Assembly: GCA_964552725.1 (NCBI GenBank) | Contig: CAZKHU010000077.1 | Span: 1 to 14,241 of the forward strand | From: DYTH01 sp964552725 | Lineage (GTDB): Bacteria; Desulfobacterota; Syntrophia; Syntrophales; UBA5619 | Length of the DNA: 14,241 bases | Direction of reading: 5' to 3' | Position numbers and translations under genes: made by a program | Notes under the pieces: generated by a model | Database searches by the model: none | What the model saw: only the letters and a program-made list of their open reading frames with translations | Told to the model about the DNA's origin: nothing | Shown here: positions 1-6,106 of the stretch, in pieces | Layout of the letters: every line of letters starts with the position of its first letter | Position numbering within the stretch: the stretch's first letter is position 1

Positions 1-35
1 GAAGAACAAATTGAAAGGAAAAGGAGCAGGTGATT

Positions 36-920
36 ATGGGAATCGACAGGAGAACCTTTCTGAAAGGGATGGGAGCGGGGATTGCCGGTGTAAGTGCCGC
101 CGGCACACTGCTTCCGGTAAAGGCCGCGGCAAGCGCCCCGGTATCGGATAAAGAATTCGCAGGCGTGCTCGTCGATACGACACGCTGCATCGGATGCAGG
201 AGCTGCGAAAAGGCTTGCGCCGAGGCGCACGGTCTGCCTGTTCCCGATATCGACGATCTTTCGTGCTTTTCTCAAAAGAGAAATACGACCGCGGAGCGGC
301 TTGAGGCAGTAAACCGTTTCCAGACGGAAAAAGGCGAGGTTTTCGTCAAAAAGCAGTGCATGCACTGCAACCAGCCCGCCTGCGTTTCGGCATGCCCCGT
401 CAAGGCGATGGAAAAACACGGCGAGGGCGCCGTTACCTGGAATGACAACTGCATCGGCTGCCGCTACTGCATGACGTCATGCCCTTTCGATATACCTAAA
501 TTTGAGCATACGGCCTTTCCGGAGCTGCACAAGTGCGACATGTGTTACAGCAGGACGCAGAAAGGTCTGGAGCCTGCCTGCGTGGAGGCCTGCCCTGCAT
601 ACGCGCTTACCTTCGGCACAAGAAGAGAGATGATCGATGAAGCAAACAGGCGCATTTACAGCGATGAAAAGAATTACTACCACCACATTTATGGCGAAAC
701 CGAGGCGGGCGGCTCCGGCTATATGTACATCTCGTCGGTGCCTTTCGAGCAGCTCGGCTTCAGAAACGATATAGGAACAACGCCTTATCCCGAATACACA
801 AAAGGCTTCCTGTACAGCGTGCCTGTCATACTTCTTTTGTGGCCCGCCTTTTTGAGCGCCATCGCCACGATAACCAAACGCAAGGCAAAGGTAAAAGTTG
901 AAGAGGGAGGGATGAGATGA
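36..920 (+). CDS. HybA-like Tat-exported ferredoxin subunit (four [4Fe-4S])
   Basis: Electron-transfer subunit expected to pass electrons between an exported catalytic partner and a membrane quinone-site subunit. The start is the ATG at 36, because AAGGAG (21-26) lies 9 bases upstream; an in-frame GTG at 30 is too close. The 294-residue product begins with a twin-arginine signal (R5-R6, DRRTFLK) and a hydrophobic stretch ending near A32. Sixteen cysteines form four cluster motifs: C51/54/57/61, C108/111/116/120, C139/142/145/149 and C167/170/182/186. A hydrophobic segment at about 257-276 followed by lysines is a likely C-terminal membrane anchor, as in HybA of hydrogenase-2 rather than soluble PsrB/TtrB types. 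Its stop overlaps the next start (ATGA), so the two are probably translationally coupled. No hydrogenase or molybdopterin subunit lies in the window, so the electron donor is unknown. DsrO-like or formate-dehydrogenase beta roles are alternatives. Confidence 0.9.
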   Translation: MGIDRRTFLKGMGAGIAGVSAAGTLLPVKAAASAPVSDKEFAGVLVDTTRCIGCRSCEKACAEAHGLPVPDIDDLSCFSQKRNTTAERLEAVNRFQTEKGEVFVKKQCMHCNQPACVSACPVKAMEKHGEGAVTWNDNCIGCRYCMTSCPFDIPKFEHTAFPELHKCDMCYSRTQKGLEPACVEACPAYALTFGTRREMIDEANRRIYSDEKNYYHHIYGETEAGGSGYMYISSVPFEQLGFRNDIGTTPYPEYTKGFLYSVPVILLLWPAFLSAIATITKRKAKVKVEEGGMR

Positions 921-2251
921 ACAGTTTAGAGACTAACCGGGAAACAAAGAGCTTCAGGGAACTGTTGATTTTTTTGAAAGGTGAATTCAAACCGAAGGGC
1001 AAGGTTCTCACCCCTTTCAATATCGTTTCGGGGGCCATTATTTTTGCAGGCATCATTTTAATCGTCTACCGGCTGGCAATGGGTCTGGGCTCGGTAGTGC
1101 ATGAAGTTCCCGAATACCCCTGGGGCATCTGGATCGGTTTCATTGTCATGGTCGGGGTTGCCTTCGCCGGCGGAGCTTATGTAAGCGCTTTTGTAGTTTA
1201 TGTGCTGGGCGGCGAAAAGTATCATTCCATAGTAAGATTGGCGGTTCTGAACGGGTTTCTGGCGTATGTGTTCTATGCGGGGGCAATTCTGCTCGATTGC
1301 GGCCGCTGGTGGCAAATCTATAATCCGCTCATCGGCAACAAGTTCGGCGTCAATTCCGTATTGTTCCTGATCGCCTGGCATTTTCTTCTCTACATGATCG
1401 CGCAGTTTTTTGAACTGGCGCCGGCTTTCGCGGAATGGCTGGGCCTGAGAAAGATGCGCCGGTTCTTTATGTCGGTAAGTCTCGGAGCAGTCATCTTCGG
1501 GGTTACTCTCTCCACGCTGCATCAGTCGGGCCTGGGCGCGCTGTTTCTGATGGCAAAATGGAAGGTGCATCCTTTGTGGTACAATGAATTCATCCCGCTG
1601 TTATTCTTTGTGTCGAGCATCTACGCCGGCCTTTCCGTGGTCATCTTCGTCGGCAATTTGAGCTTCCGCGTATTCGGCAAGGATCGGATTGACGAAGAGT
1701 ATCGCGAATCATGGAAGAATATCGAGATCGACCTGGGCAAGGCCTGCGCAGTCGGAATGTTTGTCTACTTTTTCCTGCAGGTGATTCTGCTGGTTCATGG
1801 ACAGCACTGGAACCTTCTGAATACCGGCATGGGTTACTGGTACCTGACCGAAATGTTCGGCTTCCTGCTTCTTCCGATTGCCCTGTTCACATGGGGGGTA
1901 AAAAAGGCCGATAGAACGCCTGTCCGGGTTGCCGCCTACATCACCATGGCGGGGGTGATCTTCAACCGGATCGATTATTCGATTCTTGCCTTCAAATGGT
2001 ACCTGCCGCTCAGTGAAAGGTATATCCCCTCCTGGATGGAAGTAACCATTACCGCCTCGATCGTGCTTTTGATGGTCTGGGTTTTCAGATGGCTGGTAAA
2101 TCGGCTGCCGATATTGAAACATTCCCCGCAATGGGCAACAGAACAGGACAGGGAGATGGAGGCTGAAGCCAACGCCCCCGCGTTTGCCCCTGCTCTGGGA
2201 GTCACGATGGCCGATGGCGGCGCGCCGCTTGAGCAAGACAAAAAACACTAA
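917..2251 (+). CDS. HybB/NrfD-family integral membrane subunit
   Basis: Membrane subunit of the NrfD/PsrC/HybB superfamily, expected to exchange electrons with quinone and, in some members, to contribute to proton movement. The 444-residue protein has about ten hydrophobic segments: roughly 35-55, 70-95, 108-127, 147-167, 187-207, 225-248, 275-295, 310-327, 335-352 and 373-395. HybB-like features include the YPWGIWIGF segment near 67-75, the LHQSGLGALF segment at 201-210, and an NRIDYS motif near 350-355. The start ATG at 917 overlaps the TGA of the ferredoxin gene and is preceded by a GAGGGAGG run (903-910). The tail after 400 is hydrophilic, rich in Ala and Glu, and longer than the family core needs. 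Being directly paired with a HybA-like protein supports HybB over other NrfD types, but the substrate cannot be read from sequence. Confidence 0.9.
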   Translation: MNSLETNRETKSFRELLIFLKGEFKPKGKVLTPFNIVSGAIIFAGIILIVYRLAMGLGSVVHEVPEYPWGIWIGFIVMVGVAFAGGAYVSAFVVYVLGGEKYHSIVRLAVLNGFLAYVFYAGAILLDCGRWWQIYNPLIGNKFGVNSVLFLIAWHFLLYMIAQFFELAPAFAEWLGLRKMRRFFMSVSLGAVIFGVTLSTLHQSGLGALFLMAKWKVHPLWYNEFIPLLFFVSSIYAGLSVVIFVGNLSFRVFGKDRIDEEYRESWKNIEIDLGKACAVGMFVYFFLQVILLVHGQHWNLLNTGMGYWYLTEMFGFLLLPIALFTWGVKKADRTPVRVAAYITMAGVIFNRIDYSILAFKWYLPLSERYIPSWMEVTITASIVLLMVWVFRWLVNRLPILKHSPQWATEQDREMEAEANAPAFAPALGVTMADGGAPLEQDKKH

Positions 2252-2281
2252 ACATTCCTGATCGGGAAGGAGGATTATATA

Positions 2282-2977
2282 ATGGAAGGGTTCACTTACG
2301 TTGACATATTCGCCACAAAGGGCATTGAATATCTGGTGATAATTGCGGTACTCGCTGCCTTTGTCGCCTTCTGGAATTTTTTGAAAAGACCGGCCGAGGC
2401 AGTTTACCAGGGGGTTGCAAACGCCGTTTCGGCAATCGGCAACTGGTTCAGCATGCCGACTCAGGGGATATTCTTTCATCAGGGGCATACCTGGGCGGCG
2501 CCGGAGGACGGAAACATAATCAAGGCTGGGATGGATGACTTCGCCCAGAAAATGCTCGGCAAAATAGACGCGGTCAGCCTGCCGCAGGTCGGCGCCGAGG
2601 TCGCCCAGGGGGAAAAGGGTTGGAGCGTGCAGGTGGGCTCGAAACTGTTCGACATGCTCTCCCCCGTCAGCGGTAAAATAGTTGCCGTCAACGAGAACCT
2701 CCTGCAATCTCCCGCCGGGATAAACAGCGATCCTTACGGGCAGTCCTGGCTGATCAAGGTTCAATCCCCGAGGGCTTCATCCAATCTGAAAAATCTGCTG
2801 ACCGGCGATCTCGCCAGAAGATGGATGGATGGCGTCAGGGACAGCCTTTTGACCAGGGGCAATTACAATCTGGGCGCCCTCTCTCAGGACGGCGGCGTGC
2901 CGGTGGATGGCATTGCCCGCAACATGGATCCGGAAAACTGGGATAAGCTGGTAAGGGATTTCTTTCTGGTGTCTTGA
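2282..2977 (+). CDS. Membrane-anchored GcvH-like protein lacking the lipoyl lysine
   Basis: Protein with a glycine-cleavage H / lipoyl-like fold, probably an accessory of the HybAB-type complex rather than of glycine cleavage, since no gcvT or gcvP is nearby. The 231-residue product has one N-terminal membrane segment (about 15-34), then a GcvH-like domain at about 66-162 with HQGHTWAAPEDG, LSPVSGKIVAVN and INSDPYGQSWLIKV, which match conserved H-protein stretches. Aligning without gaps on PVSG (128-131) puts S120 where the lipoylated lysine should be; K121 is one residue off register. Residues 163-231 form a tail with a QDGG motif (202-205) and an amphipathic end, also seen in the next gene. 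AAGGAGG (2267-2273) lies 8 bases before the ATG. Its lipoylation state is inferred as absent, not shown. Confidence 0.8.
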   Translation: MEGFTYVDIFATKGIEYLVIIAVLAAFVAFWNFLKRPAEAVYQGVANAVSAIGNWFSMPTQGIFFHQGHTWAAPEDGNIIKAGMDDFAQKMLGKIDAVSLPQVGAEVAQGEKGWSVQVGSKLFDMLSPVSGKIVAVNENLLQSPAGINSDPYGQSWLIKVQSPRASSNLKNLLTGDLARRWMDGVRDSLLTRGNYNLGALSQDGGVPVDGIARNMDPENWDKLVRDFFLVS

Positions 2978-3009
2978 AGGAGATGCTTTCAGGAATAAAA
3001 GGTGCAGAA

Positions 3010-3801
3010 ATGGATTCAATGAGCTCAAAGTGCAAAGGTTATCCCCTGATTCCAGCAGAAGAAAACAAGTGCGTCTGGATGAAAACAGGGCTCGTATCCT
3101 ACAAACTGTGCGACAGAAGCTACCAATGCGAAACATGCCCTTTCGAACGCGCAATGAAAAACGGGGGGGAAAACAATTTTCCCGAATCATCAGAAACGGA
3201 AGAGGAGGGGCCGTCTTGCGACGTCCTCTCCTCACAAGCCGACAATGGCTCCCTCCTGTTTCATCCTGACCACTGCTGGGTAAGAGTGGAAGCGCATGAA
3301 AAGGTGCGGATCGGATTGGATGCCACTATTGCGATGCTTATCTCCAGCGTGCAGTTGGTCATCCTGCCCGCAGACGGTTCCTTCACCGGCGCCGGGGAGT
3401 GCTTTGCGCATATTATTCAGGGCAATTACGTATTGCCGGTGATTTCTCCCGTCTCGGGGGTCATTATTGCGACAAATTATCGTCTCAAAAACAACCCGGG
3501 GCTGCTAACCTCCGATCCGCAGGGAAACGGCTGGCTCGTCACGATAAAGCCGGACAATCTTGAAAACGATTTCAAAAAACTTTTTTTCGGGAAAAAAGCG
3601 CTGCTCTGGAAACGCCGGGAAGAAAGCGAAATATTGAACAGGGTTTACTCGCTTATGAAAACCAGTTCATCCCGGATCGGCCCCACCATGCAGGACGGGG
3701 GCGCCCGGGTAACCAATCTGCACGAGTTGCTCCATTCGATCACGGCAAAACAGCTTGTTCAGGTACTGGATTCTGTTGTTTCCCGGCATAAAACCCCTTA
3801 A
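3010..3801 (+). CDS. GcvH-like protein with N-terminal Cys cluster, no lipoyl lysine
   Basis: Second GcvH-fold protein of the operon, 263 residues from the ATG at 3010. The N-terminal part (1-50) contains C8, C21, C34, C40 and C43 in a WMKTGLVSYKLCD...CETCPF context, which could bind a metal or Fe-S cluster. A linker rich in Glu and Ser follows, then an H-protein-like domain at about 82-182 (FHPDHCWVRVE, ISPVSGVIIATN, LTSDPQGNGWLVTIKP). Aligned on PVSG (147-150), the lipoyl lysine position is N139. The C-terminal tail repeats the QDGG motif (228-231). The start is uncertain: a TTG at 2974 overlaps the previous stop; ATG 2983 abuts GAAGGAG with no spacing; ATG 3010 has AAAGGTG (2998-3004) at usable distance; ATG 3019 is also possible. 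No membrane segment is seen, so it is probably cytoplasmic. Its function is unknown. Confidence 0.78.
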   Translation: MDSMSSKCKGYPLIPAEENKCVWMKTGLVSYKLCDRSYQCETCPFERAMKNGGENNFPESSETEEEGPSCDVLSSQADNGSLLFHPDHCWVRVEAHEKVRIGLDATIAMLISSVQLVILPADGSFTGAGECFAHIIQGNYVLPVISPVSGVIIATNYRLKNNPGLLTSDPQGNGWLVTIKPDNLENDFKKLFFGKKALLWKRREESEILNRVYSLMKTSSSRIGPTMQDGGARVTNLHELLHSITAKQLVQVLDSVVSRHKTP

Positions 3802-4115
3802 AAAATCGCATCCCCTTATGCAGAAACGCCCGTTAACGATAAAACCGGAGGGGATGCGGATTGCAGCGCCGCCTTTTTTACAAAACCCCGGCGGCCCACT
3901 CAAAGTCAGACCACCGAGATCAACCGCTGCGGCAATATTCCCCGTCTTGCCTTTCTAAAAATATGCGTGCCCGATAGACATCCTTCGATAAATTGTGCTA
4001 TGTCCCCACCCGCCAGCGTGAAGCAGTCTGTCCTTTCTTCCGTTCGCCGGCAGGCAGGATGAGCCGGAATACAAGCTTACCCGGCACTGACAGAAAATGA
4101 GATGGAGAATGAACG
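3802..4115. other. Gene-poor gap between redox operon and MBL gene
   Basis: This 314-base stretch has no reading frame that looks like a gene. Its left part holds the stem-loop described separately. The right part (about 3950-4115) is where a promoter for the downstream hydrolase would be expected, but I see no convincing -35/-10 pair. A short CCGGC/GCCGG pairing near 4050-4075 is too weak to call. Confidence 0.5.
3806..3879 (+). terminator. Candidate stem-loop/terminator after redox operon
   Basis: CGCATCCCCT (3807-3816) pairs perfectly with AGGGGATGCG (3849-3858), extended by one U-G wobble at each end. The 32-base loop contains the palindrome CGTTAACG (3831-3838). A run of six T occurs at 3874-3879, after a GC-rich stretch. 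The long loop and the 15-base gap to the T run make this atypical for intrinsic termination. It begins five bases after the last operon stop, which is the right place for a terminator or mRNA-stabilising hairpin. Confidence 0.35.
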
Positions 4116-4859
4116 ATGAAGATTGTCTTTTTGGGAACAAACGGCTGGTACGATACAACGACAGGTAACACGCTTTCGACCCTTGTCCAGACCAAAAGCT
4201 TCGAGATCATCTTCGACGCCGGAAACGGCATTCAGCGAGCCGACCGCTATTTAAGCGGCACTAAACCTGTTTTTATTTTCATAAGCCATTTTCACCTCGA
4301 TCATGTGGCGGGTCTGCATATCCTCGGGAAATTTAATTTACCGGAAAAACTCACAATCTGCGGACCTGAAAACAGCAGGCAGATTCTGAACACCTTTCTT
4401 GCTGCCCCCTTCACCATGCCGCTTGCCCAGCTTCCCTATCCAGCGGACATACTGGAAATGCCGGAAGAATCATCAACCCTTCCCTTCTTTGTCCGGGCAC
4501 TGCCGCTGCGACACTCATCACTGACGCTGGGCTACAGACTGGAAGTCGAGGGGATGACGATCGGCCATTGCTCCGACACCGGATACTGCGAAAATGCGAT
4601 AACGATAGGAACCAATGCAGATTTGCTGATCACCGAATGCGCCTTTAAAAAGGGACAGGCGAATGAGGCCTGGCCGCACCTGAATCCGGAAACGGCGGCC
4701 AGAATCGCCGTCGAGGCCGGGGCAAAGCGCCTCGCCCTCACCCACTTCGACGCCTTTCTCTATCAGACAATCGAAGAGCGGGAAGAGGCGAGGAAAAACG
4801 CCGCCGCAATATTTCCCCAAACAATCGCCGCAACTGACGGACTGGAGATAACGATTTGA
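4116..4859 (+). CDS. Metallo-beta-lactamase-fold hydrolase (RNase Z-like)
   Basis: Probable cytoplasmic metal-dependent hydrolase of the MBL superfamily, 247 residues, closest in layout to the RNase Z / arylsulfatase-like branch. The binuclear metal site is visible: HFHLDH at 58-63 (H58, H60, D62, H63), H133 in LRHS, D154 in CSDTGY and H210 in LTHF. Other family features are the opening MKIVFLGTNG, DAGNG at 35-39 and HLNPETAARIA at 188-198. There is no signal peptide, and no long exosite arm typical of true tRNA-processing RNase Z, so substrate is open (phosphodiester, cyclic nucleotide or sulfate ester). GGAG at 4104-4107 sits 8 bases before the ATG. It stands alone on the + strand, convergent with the patatin gene 110 bases downstream. 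Confidence 0.88.
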   Translation: MKIVFLGTNGWYDTTTGNTLSTLVQTKSFEIIFDAGNGIQRADRYLSGTKPVFIFISHFHLDHVAGLHILGKFNLPEKLTICGPENSRQILNTFLAAPFTMPLAQLPYPADILEMPEESSTLPFFVRALPLRHSSLTLGYRLEVEGMTIGHCSDTGYCENAITIGTNADLLITECAFKKGQANEAWPHLNPETAARIAVEAGAKRLALTHFDAFLYQTIEEREEARKNAAAIFPQTIAATDGLEITI

Positions 4860-4969
4860 CCCTTTCCGTTTACCATCTTTTCGCTTTCGGGAATCGAGTC
4901 CCCCTGCGGCGCAACTCTATGCAGCCAAACCGGCAAGGCCGTTCTCCGGGCTGATTTACTGCCGTCGGC

Positions 4970-5920
4970 CTAAAGCCTCCCGGCCTGAGCAGCCAATATC
5001 AAATCACGGAGAGCCGGGAGATTCATCTCCATCTCCCGCCTTCCTTCTTCGATTGCCTCGGCGGCCCGATTGAACTCCATCAGCCCTATGTCGGAAAGCC
5101 TGGGACGAATGACAATGTCCGGCGGATCTTCCAGAAAGCGCTGCTGAGTTATTTTGTCCTGCATTATATTGACCGATGTAGCCAATACGTCGAAGAGCGT
5201 CGGGCTCCGGTCCGGCTGCTCCTGAAAGATCTGGCCGAAAAGCTTCAATTTCCCATTAAGTTGCACCTGCTTCAGAAAATCTGCCCACCGCCCCTGTGCG
5301 GGGAGCGAAACCCCGGTTTCTTCTCTTTGCAAGAGAGGAGCAGCCATCCGCTGTATCCTCTTTTTCCCCATGATATCGGAATTAAGATCAACGGCTACGA
5401 CAATATCGGCCCCCATCGCCCTGCAGAGCGAAGTCGGCACCGGATTCACCAAGCCACCGTCAACAAGCCACTGCCCGTTGCGCCCACAGGGGGTAAAAAT
5501 TCCCGGAAGCGAGCTGCTGGCCCTGACAACCTCTATCAAAGATCCTTCCCTGAGCCACACCTCCCCGCCGGTTTTCAGATCAGTCGCCACCGCGGCAAAC
5601 GGCACGGGAAGCTTCTCGATCAGCGGGTCGGTAATTATTCCCCGTAAATATCCGGATATTTTTTCCCCCTCGATCAGCCCCGAGCGGGGAATTTTCATGT
5701 CCATGAAACCGACAATATGCGACCATGAAAGCCGCCTTGCCCAGCGGTCGAGAGGTTCGAGAAAGCCGGCGGCAAATGAACCGGCAACAAGGGCGCCTAC
5801 CGAAGTGCCGCAGACAAAATCGACCTCAATTCCCGCTTCGACGATGCTCTGCAATACGCCGATATGCGACCACCCCCGGGCAGAACCGCTTCCCAGGGCT
5901 ATGCCTACCTTCTTTTTCAT
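4970..5920 (-). CDS. Patatin-like phospholipase (RssA/YlbK type)
   Basis: Serine hydrolase of the bacterial patatin family, 316 residues, probably cytoplasmic and acting on acyl-lipid or acyl-ester substrates. The oxyanion loop GSGSARG is at 10-16, the nucleophile is S40 in GTSVG (38-42), and the dyad aspartate is D154 in VDGGLVNPVP. The C-terminal part (about 255-300), with DIVIRPRLSDIGLMEFNRA, matches the small RssA-like subgroup, whose members are of similar size. No signal peptide is present. The start is fixed by the GIALGSGSARG block, which begins only five residues in, so no later start is possible. The upstream bases lack a Shine-Dalgarno sequence and instead contain TATAAT three bases before the ATG. 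The physiological substrate cannot be predicted. Confidence 0.9.
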   Translation of the reverse strand: MKKKVGIALGSGSARGWSHIGVLQSIVEAGIEVDFVCGTSVGALVAGSFAAGFLEPLDRWARRLSWSHIVGFMDMKIPRSGLIEGEKISGYLRGIITDPLIEKLPVPFAAVATDLKTGGEVWLREGSLIEVVRASSSLPGIFTPCGRNGQWLVDGGLVNPVPTSLCRAMGADIVVAVDLNSDIMGKKRIQRMAAPLLQREETGVSLPAQGRWADFLKQVQLNGKLKLFGQIFQEQPDRSPTLFDVLATSVNIMQDKITQQRFLEDPPDIVIRPRLSDIGLMEFNRAAEAIEEGRREMEMNLPALRDLILAAQAGRL

Positions 5921-5923
5921 GTC

Positions 5924-5929
5924 ATTATA
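5924..5929 (-). promoter_or_regulatory. TATAAT immediately upstream of patatin start
   Basis: A perfect -10 consensus lies on the minus strand, separated from the ATG by three bases (GAC). If used, transcription would begin at or just inside the start codon, giving a leaderless mRNA; this would fit the absence of a ribosome-binding site. No good -35 hexamer is present at 17 bases (GGTAAC), so it may be a chance match. Confidence 0.3.
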
Positions 5930-5969
5930 CGCTCAGGAAATACCGCGTTACCCTCGAAAAACGACCTTT

Positions 5970-6053
5970 TGTCATTGCAAGCAAAGCGAAACAATTTCAT
6001 AAGTGCCGGATAATTTACAGAAATGCCAAAGCGCCGTACACCTCGCAATGACA
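5970..6053. repeat. Short inverted-repeat intergenic element
   Basis: TGTCATTGC (5970-5978) and GCAATGACA (6045-6053) are perfect 9-base inverted termini bounding an 84-base element. The left inner part, AAGCAAAGCGAAACAATTTC, resembles the dispersed GTCATTGCGAGCGAAGCGAAGCAATCTC type of bacterial intergenic repeat, in diverged form. It sits between the activase stop and the patatin start, both on the minus strand. Only one copy is in the window, so its repetitive nature is inferred from resemblance. Confidence 0.5.
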
Positions 6054-6106
6054 GAAATTATTGTTTTCGCGCAGCAAACCGCAGCAGAAATGATTGCCGC
6101 CGTCAC

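Noticed and set aside
1..33. Possible tail of an upstream gene ending at the TGA 31-33 (frame reading EEQIERKRSR)
   Set aside because: Only ten codons are visible and another frame also closes nearby (TGA 12-14), so the upstream gene and its frame cannot be decided.
1709..2764. Open frame of 351 codons on the minus strand crossing the HybB-like and first GcvH-like genes
   Set aside because: It spans two well-supported genes and their junction, and its translation shows no family features.
2282..3801. A functional glycine cleavage H protein
   Set aside because: Lipoyl lysine is absent in both proteins, extra domains are present, and no other glycine-cleavage gene is in the window.
4860..4969. 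Possible bidirectional terminator between the convergent MBL and patatin genes (AGGCCG and CGGCCT)
   Set aside because: The stem is only six bases with a loop of more than 20 and no T run on either strand.
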